From Akkermansia muciniphila (GTDB taxonomy: Bacteria > Verrucomicrobiota > Verrucomicrobiia > Verrucomicrobiales > Akkermansiaceae): 64,000 nt of DNA. Where the stretch lies: positions 2,480,001 to 2,544,000 of the forward strand of contig NZ_CP114598.1 in assembly GCF_030848305.1 (NCBI RefSeq). The letters are read 5' to 3'. How positions within the stretch are numbered: position 1 is the first letter of the stretch; the number at the start of each line of letters is the position of its first letter. The translations under genes were made by a program, and so were the position numbers. This document shows, piece by piece, positions 1 to 8,831 of this stretch. The notes beneath the pieces are model-generated. The model did no database searches. It was not told where the DNA came from and saw only the letters and a program-made list of their open reading frames with translations.

Positions 1-407
1 TCCGCTTCCGGTTCCGGGCTGATCGGCTTCTGCTCATCCATCTTTCCGGAACTTTCCGGAACAGCCAGGTTCCGGTACAGGAACACCAGGTCCCCCGCCT
101 CCACGGCGCCGCTGCGGATATCCGCAGGAATGCGCGCACGTCCCATCCGCTCCTCCGTCACGATCAGGTTGGCGACTCTGCATTTTTCCTCCCGTCCCGG
201 AGATTGGGAGATGAGCACGGTCCCCGGTTCATAAACGTTCCCGGCCAGCGCAATCAACACATAATGATGATTGGGATACACCTGCTCCACCTTTCCCACA
301 TATACGGGGGGAGGGGCTGCTTTTTTAACGGGCTGCTGCACCTGCTGGGAACAGGAAGCGCCCAGCACCAACGCCGCCAGAACAGGCAGGGAAACAATTC
401 GTCTCAT
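1..407 (-). CDS. Predicted lipoprotein, C-terminus beyond window edge
   Basis: The reading frame opens at an ATG (complement of 405-407) and stays open for 135 codons to the left edge. The N-terminus MRRIVSLPVLAALVLGASC is a short basic stretch, a hydrophobic core and a lipobox-like LGASC, so a lipoprotein signal with the cysteine at residue 19 is likely. A proline/alanine linker follows, then a compact domain (about residues 35-115) with alternating hydrophobic strands, including NHHYVLIALAG and AGDLVFLYRNL. I do not recognise a family. It begins 20 bases after the ftsK stop and is probably cotranscribed with it. The function is unknown. Confidence 0.7.
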   Translation of the reverse strand, partial: MRRIVSLPVLAALVLGASCSQQVQQPVKKAAPPPVYVGKVEQVYPNHHYVLIALAGNVYEPGTVLISQSPGREEKCRVANLIVTEERMGRARIPADIRSGAVEAGDLVFLYRNLAVPESSGKMDEQKPISPEPEA

Positions 408-427
408 GGGGAGTTTTTTTCATCGTT

Positions 428-2953
428 TCATTCCACCAGCACCTTGCGTGGACGGTTGGTATTATCCGCCGGGGCAATAATGCCGCGGGATTCCAGCAAA
501 TCCATCATGCGCGCCGCACGACCGTATCCGATGCTCAAACGCCGCTGCAACAGGGAGGTGCTTACTTTACGCTCCACGACGGCCACTTCCAGACACTTGG
601 CATAACATTCCTCCTCCGCGTCGTCCAGCGGACTGTCCGCTCCCCCCCGGGAAGGCTCGTCCAGGGATTTCTGAACCTCTTCATGGAATTTCTGCTTGGC
701 CTGGGAAGCGCAGTGGGCCACCAGGGCTTCCACCTCATCGTCAGAGATAAAGGCACCCTGCGCCCGTTCCACCTGGGCGGAACCCGGCGGCAAATACAGA
801 AGGTCCCCTTTGCCCACCAGTTTTTCCGCCCCCTGCCTGTCCAGAATCACGCGGCTATCCGTACCGCTCGCCACCTGGAAGGCGATGCGCGTCGGGATAT
901 TGGCCTTGATCGTCCCCGTCACCACCTGTCTTCGGGGCGTCTGCGTCGCTACAATAAGGTGGATGCCTGCGGCACGGGCCTTTTGAGTAAGACGGCCGAT
1001 ATTCGTTTCTATATCCGCTCCCACTGTCTGCATCAGGTCCGCAAGTTCATCAATAATAATGACGATATAGGGGAAGCGTTCGGGGATAATTTCGTCGTCC
1101 TCCAGATCCAGTTCATCATCTTCTTCCACAGGCCATTCCCCCTGGGATTCCAGGTCTCTGGCAATGGATTCCGCCAAAGCTTCATCCCCTTGCCCGTCTT
1201 CCGGTTCCTCCGCCTCTTCCGCAGGAACATCCGGCGGGCGCTTGTTGAAAGCTTCAAAATTTCGCACGCCCACCTTGGCAAAGCAATGGTAGCGGTGCTC
1301 CATCTCATTCACGCACCAACGCAGGGCATTGGGAACTTTCTTGGGATCCGTCACCACCGGAACAATCAGATGCGGCAGCTTGGAATAAGGCTGCATTTCC
1401 ACCACCTTCGGATCCACCAGGATGAGCCTCAGTTCATCCGGACGGAATTTCAAAAGCATGGAGGAAATGATGCTGTTGATGCACACGGATTTTCCGGATC
1501 CAGTGGCGCCGGCCACCAACAGGTGCGGCATAGACGCCAAATCCCCGATCACGGTGCGTCCATACACGTCCTTCCCCAGAGCCAGCGGTATCTTTTTCTT
1601 GGGGGAACAAAAGGCCGGGTCCTGCAAAAGCTCCCGCAGGGGAACAGCCACCTTCTTCCGGTTGACGATTTCAATTCCCACCGTATCCTTGCCCGGAATG
1701 GGGGCCACGATGTTCACGCTTTCCGCCTTGGTCGCCAGCGCAATATCCTTCGCATACTGGTCAAAAGTGTTTACGCGCACGCCGCGCGCGGGATAGACTT
1801 CATAACGGGTGATGGTCGGGCCGCGGGTAATATCCCCCGGCGTCACGTCCACGCGGAATGTCGTCAGGGTATCAATAATTTTCTGCTGTATTTCCAGCAT
1901 CTCTTCCTTGTCTTCCGCCGTGGGGCCTTCCGGCTTTTCCTCATAATGCAGCAATTCAAAGGGGGGCAGCGCATACTCGCGGAATTCTTCCGTGGGCGGC
2001 GTGGACAATTTGGAAAAAGGCTGCTCTTTGGGCGCGGGCTTCATTTCCGCCGGTTCCGCAATGGTAATCCTGGGCCGCGGAGCCAGGGGAAGACGGCCCT
2101 GGGCGCGCGGAGCGCCGGGAGGAGGGGCAGAGTCCTCCGGCCGGGACGGAGAAGCGGCAGCCGCTTCATGATACAAACTTTCCAGATCGTCCCCGGTACG
2201 CTGGAGACGGGGAACGGAAGCCCGGCCCTTTGTAACCGGTCTGGGGGCGGACAAAGCGGCATCCTGCATGCTGGCCCTCACGCGCGCAGCTTCCCTGGCA
2301 AGCTGGGCGGTCTGGCGAGCCAGCATTTTTTCCTTCCTGTTCATACGCCAGGCCCTCCATTCCCGCAGCATGGCCCGGCAAAACGGCCGGGGCCGCATCC
2401 CTGCCGCATAAACCAGAGCCATCAAATAGCCAAATCCGGAAAGCGCCAGCACAGCGGATCTGCCGGCCAACGGGAGAAACAGACCGGTTCCCAGCAAATG
2501 GCCCGCCAATCCTCCCGCCCCCTGAATCTGGTGGCGGGCCACCCATTCGTTTCCCGGCACATGCCCGGCCGTCAGAAACAGGCATCCGAACAACAACAGG
2601 CACAAACCTCCGTAAACCACGCTGCGGGGCAGTCTTCCATGGTGGAGCAGACGATAAAGCCCCCACCACTCCAACAGAATAACCAGCATCCAGGCCATGC
2701 CTCCCAGCGTCCAATAAAAAATCCCCGCGCCATATAATCCCACCGTTCCCAGCACATTGGACGTACCCGGAATGACCTGCCCGGAACCATTTAAATAACT
2801 CCAGCCTATTTCCCGCACATCAAACGTCAGCATGGCAGCCAGAAGAGCCGCCCCCCCCAACAAAGACACGACGCCCCATGCCATTCCAATCCAAACAGGG
2901 GAACGCCCCTCTTCATGCTCAAATGCATGATGCTCCTGCGTATCCAATGCCAT
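428..2953 (-). CDS. ftsK: DNA translocase FtsK/SpoIIIE
   Basis: This hexameric ATPase pumps chromosomal DNA through the closing septum. The 841-residue product has about four N-terminal membrane helices, a Pro/Ala-rich linker, and a RecA-like motor with Walker A (AGATGSGKSVC, near residue 478) and Walker B (YIVIIIDELADLM). A C-terminal winged-helix gamma domain (RRLSIGYGRAARMMDLLESR) reads KOPS sites. An unusual acidic insert of about 50 residues, coded around 1071-1245, lies just before Walker B. I chose the ATG at 2953 over the TTG at 3037 because a good promoter lies between them and the upstream 28 residues are not family-like. Confidence 0.95.
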   Translation of the reverse strand: MALDTQEHHAFEHEEGRSPVWIGMAWGVVSLLGGAALLAAMLTFDVREIGWSYLNGSGQVIPGTSNVLGTVGLYGAGIFYWTLGGMAWMLVILLEWWGLYRLLHHGRLPRSVVYGGLCLLLFGCLFLTAGHVPGNEWVARHQIQGAGGLAGHLLGTGLFLPLAGRSAVLALSGFGYLMALVYAAGMRPRPFCRAMLREWRAWRMNRKEKMLARQTAQLAREAARVRASMQDAALSAPRPVTKGRASVPRLQRTGDDLESLYHEAAAASPSRPEDSAPPPGAPRAQGRLPLAPRPRITIAEPAEMKPAPKEQPFSKLSTPPTEEFREYALPPFELLHYEEKPEGPTAEDKEEMLEIQQKIIDTLTTFRVDVTPGDITRGPTITRYEVYPARGVRVNTFDQYAKDIALATKAESVNIVAPIPGKDTVGIEIVNRKKVAVPLRELLQDPAFCSPKKKIPLALGKDVYGRTVIGDLASMPHLLVAGATGSGKSVCINSIISSMLLKFRPDELRLILVDPKVVEMQPYSKLPHLIVPVVTDPKKVPNALRWCVNEMEHRYHCFAKVGVRNFEAFNKRPPDVPAEEAEEPEDGQGDEALAESIARDLESQGEWPVEEDDELDLEDDEIIPERFPYIVIIIDELADLMQTVGADIETNIGRLTQKARAAGIHLIVATQTPRRQVVTGTIKANIPTRIAFQVASGTDSRVILDRQGAEKLVGKGDLLYLPPGSAQVERAQGAFISDDEVEALVAHCASQAKQKFHEEVQKSLDEPSRGGADSPLDDAEEECYAKCLEVAVVERKVSTSLLQRRLSIGYGRAARMMDLLESRGIIAPADNTNRPRKVLVE

Positions 2954-2963
2954 ACCTGTTTTT

Positions 2964-2992
2964 ATTCTAGCGGCTCTTCGCCCTAAACTCAA
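2964..2992 (-). promoter_or_regulatory. Predicted sigma-70 promoter of ftsK
   Basis: On the minus strand a TTGAGT -35 element (complement of 2987-2992) is separated by 17 bases from a TAGAAT -10 element (complement of 2964-2969). Transcription would start near 2957, only about four bases before the ATG at 2953, so the mRNA would be almost leaderless. Confidence 0.5.
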
Positions 2993-3866
2993 GGCCAAAC
3001 CGGGAAGAAGAGGATTTGCGCGAATCAACTTCCCCAAAACCTGGAAGCGCCGACTTCCGGACCGGAAATACGGTTCCTTAAGCGCTTTTGCCGCCCCGGA
3101 AGAGCATCGCCGGAGAACGCCCTTTCCCTACCTGAGAAAATACTGGTCTTACCCTCCCAAAATCAATAAAACCGAAGCAATTTCAATGCTTATTTTTCAT
3201 ATCTGTTTGATTATTTATTATTAGCATAAATTTTTATTATAAAAAGACATATCGTTTGACATTTTGATGATTCATGAAACATTCAGCGGATTTCAAATCC
3301 TATTAAAAAAATAGGAATATTGTAATTTAACTCAACTTTCTAATTGTCAGAATTTTAGTGAACCAAAACACATAATTCCTACAACATTCGCCTCTTATTG
3401 TTATATTCATAGATAATAATAAGCAGTTTTTTTTGAGGGATTACTATTGACACCGAATTTGAAATCCGTTAATTAGAAACCTCACCCCCATGATACAGCA
3501 ATTACAGTCTGTTAACCAGGTACAACCCTTATATGCGGGAGTGTCAGCCAATCTCTCCCCAGCACGTCCGGCGGGACCAATCCTGCCGGCCGCTTCTCAT
3601 TACTGCTGATTATTCCCCTGCCTTTTTCAAACACTTTCTTATTCCGAACAAAAAAAATCAAAATCATCAAATTTAACATCATGACTGAACACAAAGCGGC
3701 CTTTTTCTTTCAACCCTCCGGAAAATCGCAGCCACGGAAGGCAGCACGCCATTCCCGCAGCGCTTCCGGCACAAGAAAGAAAACCCTTTGATCCGGAATA
3801 ATATCTTCCCCTGTTTTCCGCGTTCGTCTTTCCCTCCCAAAAGCAACGTTCCTCCTTCCTCACCAA
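2993..3866. other. Long AT-rich intergenic leader before the polysaccharide locus
   Basis: No convincing gene lies here; the short minus-strand frame at 3512-3694 has no family-like features. From about 3170 to 3490 the DNA is much richer in A and T than the flanking coding DNA. It contains two exact TTGACA hexamers (3256-3261 and 3447-3452) and a 7-bp inverted repeat (3298-3304 with 3310-3316, AAAAA loop). It is the likely site of control for the operon that begins at 3867. Confidence 0.5.
3447..3475 (+). promoter_or_regulatory. Candidate promoter for polysaccharide operon
   Basis: An exact TTGACA (3447-3452) is followed at 16-17 bases by an AT-rich TTAATTA that matches the -10 consensus only partly. 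If used, it would leave a 5' untranslated leader of almost 400 bases before the OPX gene. Confidence 0.3.
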
Positions 3867-4649
3867 ATGAACACAAACAACCTCATCAATAAAGCCATTC
3901 TGTGCTCCCTGGCCATGGCCGGGGCCGCTCTCCTGCCTTCCTGCGTCAGCCCCAAGGAAGTCCTTTATATCCAGGACGTTTCTGAAAATTCCAGGGAAAA
4001 CATCAAGGCAAACTACCAGACAACCATCCAGAAAGACGACCAGCTCTACATCGCGGTCAGCAGCAAACAGCCGGAGCTCACCGCACCTTTTGCCGTGTCT
4101 GAAATAGGCTCCGCCTCCGGCAGTTCCAGCAACAAACCCAAAGGATATCTGGTGGACGCCCAGGGCTACATCGTCCTGCCCGTCATCGGCAAAATGAAAG
4201 CTGCGGGCAAAACCTGCTCCCAACTGGCTTCCGACATTGCCGCGACCCTCAAGAACAATGACTACATCCGGGACGCCTCCGTCAATGTGCAAATCATGAA
4301 TTTCAAATTCTCCGTTCTGGGCGAAGTTAATGCCCCCGGAACCTACACCATTGAAGGACAGCGCCTGACAATTCTGGAGGCCATCAGCCGGGCGGGAGAC
4401 CTGAATATTGACGGCAACCGGGACGTCACGCTGATCCGGGAAACCAACGGAACCCGTCAAATCGCCAGCATTGATCTGCGCAGCAAGGATCTGTTCACTT
4501 CTCCCTATTATTATATCCAGCAAAACGACATCATTTACGTGACCCCCTCAGACCGCAAGGTCAACACGCGCAGCGACGCTGCCCAATGGTACGGCTGGGG
4601 ACTCTCCGGGCTTGGCATTACTCTGGCCGTGGTCGCCCTGTGCCTGTAG
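3867..4649 (+). CDS. Polysaccharide export outer-membrane lipoprotein (Wza/OPX family)
   Basis: The product is expected to form the outer-membrane exit channel for the polymer made by this locus. It has a lipoprotein signal (hydrophobic core, then LLPSC, cysteine near residue 26), a Poly_export domain starting at about residue 50 (IQKDDQLYIAVSSKQPELT), and SLBB-like strands (FSVLGEVNAPGTYTIEGQRLTILEAISRAGD). A hydrophobic C-terminal segment (WYGWGLSGLGITLAVVAL) could be a membrane anchor. At 260 residues it is shorter than E. coli Wza and resembles the compact Bacteroidetes/Verrucomicrobia forms. It is the first gene of the operon. Confidence 0.9.
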   Translation: MNTNNLINKAILCSLAMAGAALLPSCVSPKEVLYIQDVSENSRENIKANYQTTIQKDDQLYIAVSSKQPELTAPFAVSEIGSASGSSSNKPKGYLVDAQGYIVLPVIGKMKAAGKTCSQLASDIAATLKNNDYIRDASVNVQIMNFKFSVLGEVNAPGTYTIEGQRLTILEAISRAGDLNIDGNRDVTLIRETNGTRQIASIDLRSKDLFTSPYYYIQQNDIIYVTPSDRKVNTRSDAAQWYGWGLSGLGITLAVVALCL

Positions 4650-4706
4650 CGGACATTCAGCCGCTTTCCCGTCCGGTTAATCATACCTGAGAACGGAAAT
4701 ATAGGG

Positions 4707-4732
4707 ACGGTTCGGTTCAACCGAACCGTTTT
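4707..4732 (+). terminator. Hairpin plus T-run between OPX and Wzc genes
   Basis: An 11-bp perfect inverted repeat (4707-4717 with 4719-4729) is followed by TTTT (4729-4732). It lies between two genes that should work together, so it may act as a partial terminator or attenuator that sets export-channel versus kinase dosage. Confidence 0.6.
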
Positions 4733-4778
4733 CCTAGGGATTCAGTCTTCCCATACAACCTTCCACCTTCTTTCCTCT

Positions 4779-7178
4779 ATGACAAAAAATACAGCTCCCA
4801 CCCCTCCTGGTACGGAAAACACAGAAGAAACAGCGCTTTCCCTGGATACGGTGCTGATGATTCTGCGCCGTTACTGGTTCATCATCATTCTGGCAGCCCT
4901 CGCCGGAGGCACGGCGGCCTATTATCTGGCCGGCAAACAGAATTATATTTATCAGAAAAAAGCCAGCGTTCTGATGCGCGACTCCAAAACAGGCAGCGAC
5001 GCTTCTTCCGAACGCATCATGGCGGAATTGAACATAGACCCCAACGCGGCCAACCTGGCCAATGAAAGCCTCGTGCTCAAATCCACCGCATTAATGAACA
5101 AAGTGGTGGAAGACCTCAACCTCAACACATCCTATTGGGAAAAAAAAGACTTCAGGGAGCTGGACCTCTACCATGCCAGTCCTTTATTGGTGAACTTTGA
5201 ACAGATCGACAAGCAGCGCGCCTGCACTCTGCACATCACGCCGCTGGATGAAAAACGCTTCACGCTTGGCCATCCCAATAATCAGGGGGAACTCATCCTG
5301 CTGGAAGGTTTTTACGGCAAACCTCTCACGCTTCCCTTTGCCACCGTTTCCGTCCATCCTACTTCCCTGATGACCGACGCATGGAACGGAAAAACCGTCA
5401 TCGTACGGCACTCTCCCGTCCTTGAAACCGCCAACGCCCTGCTCCATGGCCTGACCATTACCCGTCCGGACTCCAAGGAATCCAGCCTTCTGGAGATGAC
5501 TCTGACGTCCAGCAATCCTCAGAAAGCCGAAGATACGCTCAACCACCTCATCCAGGTTTACAACCAAATCTCCAAGGATGAACGGAACAAGGCTTCCCTT
5601 AAAACGAAAATCTTCATTAGGGACCGGCTGCAAGAACTTGGAGCCTCCCTGAGCGACGTGGACAAGAAACTCACCGAATTTAAAACGAAGAGTGACATCG
5701 TTAAAGATACGGACACAACCATGAGCGCGGATTTCAGCACCTCCCAGGCGCTGGAAAAGGAAATCTTTGATCTTGAAACTCAAATAAAACTGGCGTCCAC
5801 CCTTGCTGACAATCTCAAGGAAAGCGAACGCAAGCAGGGGCTGATCTCCGTAGAAACCGGTCTGCCCGACTCCGGCATCGCCCGGCAGATAGAACATTAC
5901 AACGAGGCTTATCTGGAATATCAGAAAATTGCCGGAAGCGCCGGCTCCCAAAACCCGATTACCGTGAGCCTGAAGGACAGGATGAATTCCACCAGAGCGG
6001 CGGCTAACAAAGCTCTCTCCAACTACCGCAGCAATCTGGACCTCAAACTTAACCAGCTTATCGACAAAAGGAATTCCCTGACTGAACGCCTCACGGAAAC
6101 CGCCATCAAGGAACAGGAAATCATTCCGCTCATCCGTGAACACAAGGTTAAGGAAGAACTGTACCTGATGCTGTTGAGCAAGGAACAGGAAAACGCCCTG
6201 GCCATGGCGGTAACGGAATCCAATGCCCGGGTTCTGGAAGCCGCCCATGGCTCCAACCTCCCTATCTCTCCTAAAACCATTAAATACGTCGCTGGAGGAA
6301 CGGCGGGCGGGGCCCTGCTCAGTATCCTGGCTTTCATGGGAGTGGCCATGTTGAACAATAAGGTCAACAATAAACATGATCTCCCCTCTGTAAACAGGCA
6401 GCCGGTCATTGCCGAACTGCCCCAAATGAGCAAAAAAGAAAGCAGGAACACCAAACTTTTCATTCAGGACGAACATTCCGTCATCGCGGAATGCTTCCAC
6501 ATCCTGCGCAATAACGTAGATTCCATGCTTCCCAGGCCGGAACAGGGGGGGCACGTCATTCTGGTCACCTCCACCCTCCCCGGAGAAGGGAAAACCTTTA
6601 CCTCCGCCAATCTGGCAGCCGCTTTCGCCTATGCCGGCAAAAAAGTCCTTCTCATTGACGGGGATTTACGCAAATCCTCCCTGACCCGGCGCCTCGGCGG
6701 CTCCGGCCGCAAAGGGCTCACCTCCATCCTGCTCCGCCAGAACCCCGACACCACCGGCGTCATCCGCCCTGTAGGGGAAGACGCCCGCGGCATGGATGTC
6801 CTTTATACCGGTCCCACGGTGCCCAATCCGGTCACCCTTCTCAGCCATCCCCTGCTGGGTCAAATCCTGGACATTCTGAAAAAACAGTATGACGCCGTCA
6901 TCATTGACGCTCCGCCCTACGGCATTCTGGCAGATACCGCCATTCTGGCATCCCTCAGCGATATCACCCTGTACACCGTGCGCAGCGGGAAAATAGACAA
7001 ACGATACTTAACCCAGATCCAGCAACTGGCCGATCAGGGAAAACTGCCCAATATGGCGTACATCATCAACGGAGTCAACTTCAAGTCCGCCAGCTACAGC
7101 TACTATGGCTACGGCTACGGTTACCAGTATGGCTACGGCGCCAAAGACCCGCAGCAAACCGCCGGGAAACAGGATTAA
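4779..7178 (+). CDS. Wzc-type polysaccharide co-polymerase with tyrosine autokinase domain
   Basis: This inner-membrane protein controls chain length and export through cycles of tyrosine autophosphorylation. The 799 residues contain a Wzz domain between two membrane helices (about residues 32-52, YWFIIILAALAGG, and about 505-530, GGTAGGALLSILAFMGVAML) with a long periplasmic coiled-coil region. The BY-kinase domain follows, with Walker A (STLPGEGKTFTSAN), Walker A' (LLIDGDLRKSS) and Walker B (AVIIDAPPYG). The C-terminus is a tyrosine-rich cluster (SYYGYGYGYQYGYG), the usual autophosphorylation tail. A PHP phosphatase that could reverse the phosphorylation is encoded directly downstream. Confidence 0.93.
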   Translation: MTKNTAPTPPGTENTEETALSLDTVLMILRRYWFIIILAALAGGTAAYYLAGKQNYIYQKKASVLMRDSKTGSDASSERIMAELNIDPNAANLANESLVLKSTALMNKVVEDLNLNTSYWEKKDFRELDLYHASPLLVNFEQIDKQRACTLHITPLDEKRFTLGHPNNQGELILLEGFYGKPLTLPFATVSVHPTSLMTDAWNGKTVIVRHSPVLETANALLHGLTITRPDSKESSLLEMTLTSSNPQKAEDTLNHLIQVYNQISKDERNKASLKTKIFIRDRLQELGASLSDVDKKLTEFKTKSDIVKDTDTTMSADFSTSQALEKEIFDLETQIKLASTLADNLKESERKQGLISVETGLPDSGIARQIEHYNEAYLEYQKIAGSAGSQNPITVSLKDRMNSTRAAANKALSNYRSNLDLKLNQLIDKRNSLTERLTETAIKEQEIIPLIREHKVKEELYLMLLSKEQENALAMAVTESNARVLEAAHGSNLPISPKTIKYVAGGTAGGALLSILAFMGVAMLNNKVNNKHDLPSVNRQPVIAELPQMSKKESRNTKLFIQDEHSVIAECFHILRNNVDSMLPRPEQGGHVILVTSTLPGEGKTFTSANLAAAFAYAGKKVLLIDGDLRKSSLTRRLGGSGRKGLTSILLRQNPDTTGVIRPVGEDARGMDVLYTGPTVPNPVTLLSHPLLGQILDILKKQYDAVIIDAPPYGILADTAILASLSDITLYTVRSGKIDKRYLTQIQQLADQGKLPNMAYIINGVNFKSASYSYYGYGYGYQYGYGAKDPQQTAGKQD

Positions 7179-7243
7179 TAAGAGCAGGCCATGCATAAGC
7201 CCAAGGCTTTCTTCCCTTCTCTTTAATCTTTTTCGCAGCAACC

Positions 7244-7915
7244 ATGTTCGGCAACCTGTTCACTCCCCGGTACACCACATCCAGCCTCTTTCCGGACGGC
7301 ATGGATATGCATACCCATATTCTATGGGGAGTGGACGACGGAGCCTCCAGCCTCAAGGAAAGCCTGGGCATCATCCGCCGGCTCAAAGCCATGGGACTTA
7401 AGGGAGCCTACTGTACCCCCCATATCATGGCGCGCTATCCGGAGAACACGCCCGACTTCCTGCGCCGCCGCTTTGACCAGCTGCTTGCCGACGCCAGGAA
7501 CGAACACTTCCAGCTCCGGCTTGCGGCGGAATACATGCTGGACAACCAGTTCAGCGAACAGCTGCGTCGTTATACCCCTCTGACCTACGACGGCACCCAC
7601 CTGTTGGTGGAATTGCCCCAGTACTACCTTCCCGGCGCCTGGAAGGACATGATCAGCGCCGTCCGGGACAGGGGTTACATCCCTGTCCTGGCGCACCCTG
7701 AACGTTACGGTCGCATCCTGCAGCAGGAAGAGTTTCTCCAGCTGGCCCGGCAGGAAGGCGTCAAATACCAGGGCAATGTCGGCTCCCTGAAAGGGTTCTA
7801 CGGCAAATCCGCCGCAGCCCTGGCACAAACGTTCCGCACCCGCCAGCTTTATGAATGGTGGGGGACGGACAGCCACAACATCGCCATGGCCAACCGCATA
7901 CCTCTGAAAACCTGA
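7244..7915 (+). CDS. PHP-type protein-tyrosine phosphatase (CpsB/YwqE family)
   Basis: This probable metal-dependent phosphatase acts on the Wzc tyrosine tail. Metal-binding motifs of the family are visible: DMHTHILWGVDDG, CTPHI, AAEY, AHPERYG and GTDSHN. The protein has 223 residues and stops about 17 residues after the last motif, so the C-terminal helix seen in typical 240-255-residue members is short or missing. This phosphatase class is best known from Gram-positive capsule loci; here it accompanies a diderm-type OPX/Wzc pair. Confidence 0.87.
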   Translation: MFGNLFTPRYTTSSLFPDGMDMHTHILWGVDDGASSLKESLGIIRRLKAMGLKGAYCTPHIMARYPENTPDFLRRRFDQLLADARNEHFQLRLAAEYMLDNQFSEQLRRYTPLTYDGTHLLVELPQYYLPGAWKDMISAVRDRGYIPVLAHPERYGRILQQEEFLQLARQEGVKYQGNVGSLKGFYGKSAAALAQTFRTRQLYEWWGTDSHNIAMANRIPLKT

Positions 7916-7955
7916 CTCCTCCTACCCTGTCAACAACCCCTCTCGTACAATACTC

Positions 7956-8801
7956 ATGACAATCCCTACAACTAATGTCCGCGTCAGCAAACCGCTGCAT
8001 AACAGTTTCTATAAACGCTACGGAAAACGCGCCCTGGATTTCACGGGCGCGCTCTTCGGCCTGATATGCCTGTTTCCGGTATTGGTCATTCTGACTGTTC
8101 TGCTGGCCATCATCCAGGGCACTTCACCCTTTTTCTTTCAAAAACGCATCGGGCTCGGCCTCAAACCCTTTTATATCATCAAATTCAAAACCATGAAAGA
8201 TACCAGGGACAGGGAAGGCAACCTGCTCCCGGACGAAGAACGCACGACGCACCTAGGCTCCCTGCTGCGCAGCACCTCCCTGGACGAACTGCCTGAACTC
8301 ATCAACGTCCTTCTGGGGGATATGAGCTTCATCGGCCCACGCCCCTGGATTCCCGATCAAATGGACATCTTCACCCCTGCCACCCGGAGAAGAAGAATGT
8401 CCCTGCGCCCGGGCATCACGGGGCTGGCCCAGATTCGCGGGCGCAATAACCTCACCTTCCGTCAACGGGTATCTTATGACTTGAGCTACCAACGCCACCT
8501 GACCTTCAGGTACGACCTGAACATCTTTCTTTACACCTTCCTCAAGGTCATTGAGAGAGAAGGCATCCAGCAGCGTCCGGACGCTCTCAGCACGCCGGTT
8601 CGGGTACTGAAACCAAGGGATATGGCTACCTTCGGTTTGAAAGAAAATACGCAGCTTATCTTGAGAACTATCCGAAAGGAACCCCTTCCCTCCTTCGGAG
8701 GGCCTGATCACACCCCCTTGGTTCCTAAAGACCAGCCGACCAGAGGCTTGAGAGCAAATACCCAGCTTATCATGAGAAGCCGCCGGAAAGATGTCCAATA
8801 A
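7956..8801 (+). CDS. Initiating sugar-phosphate transferase (undecaprenyl-phosphate, WcaJ/PglC-like)
   Basis: This membrane enzyme transfers the first sugar-1-phosphate to undecaprenyl phosphate. The bacterial sugar transferase domain occupies about residues 10-200: a membrane hairpin (LFGLICLFPVLVILTVLLAI), FQKRIGLGLKPFYIIKFKTM, the catalytic-loop region LRSTSLDELPELINVLLGDMS, FIGPRP and LRPGITGLAQIRGRN. Beyond the usual domain is an unusual tail of about 70 residues containing two copies of a 16-residue motif (G227-E242 and G264-D279). The nucleotide sugar used cannot be read from the sequence. Confidence 0.9.
   Translation: MTIPTTNVRVSKPLHNSFYKRYGKRALDFTGALFGLICLFPVLVILTVLLAIIQGTSPFFFQKRIGLGLKPFYIIKFKTMKDTRDREGNLLPDEERTTHLGSLLRSTSLDELPELINVLLGDMSFIGPRPWIPDQMDIFTPATRRRRMSLRPGITGLAQIRGRNNLTFRQRVSYDLSYQRHLTFRYDLNIFLYTFLKVIEREGIQQRPDALSTPVRVLKPRDMATFGLKENTQLILRTIRKEPLPSFGGPDHTPLVPKDQPTRGLRANTQLIMRSRRKDVQ
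8634..8792 (+). repeat. Two-copy coding repeat in C-terminal tail of the sugar transferase
   Basis: The segments 8634-8681 and 8745-8792 encode GLKENTQLILRTIRKE and GLRANTQLIMRSRRKD, 37 residues apart. The DNA is also similar, so this is a recent-looking internal duplication. The motif is basic and amphipathic. Confidence 0.75.
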
Positions 8802-8831
8802 AATTCATCCACTCCCCACCACCACCGAAAA

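Noticed and set aside
3512-3694. 60-codon minus-strand frame in the AT-rich leader
   Set aside because: Short, no family-like sequence and no start signal.
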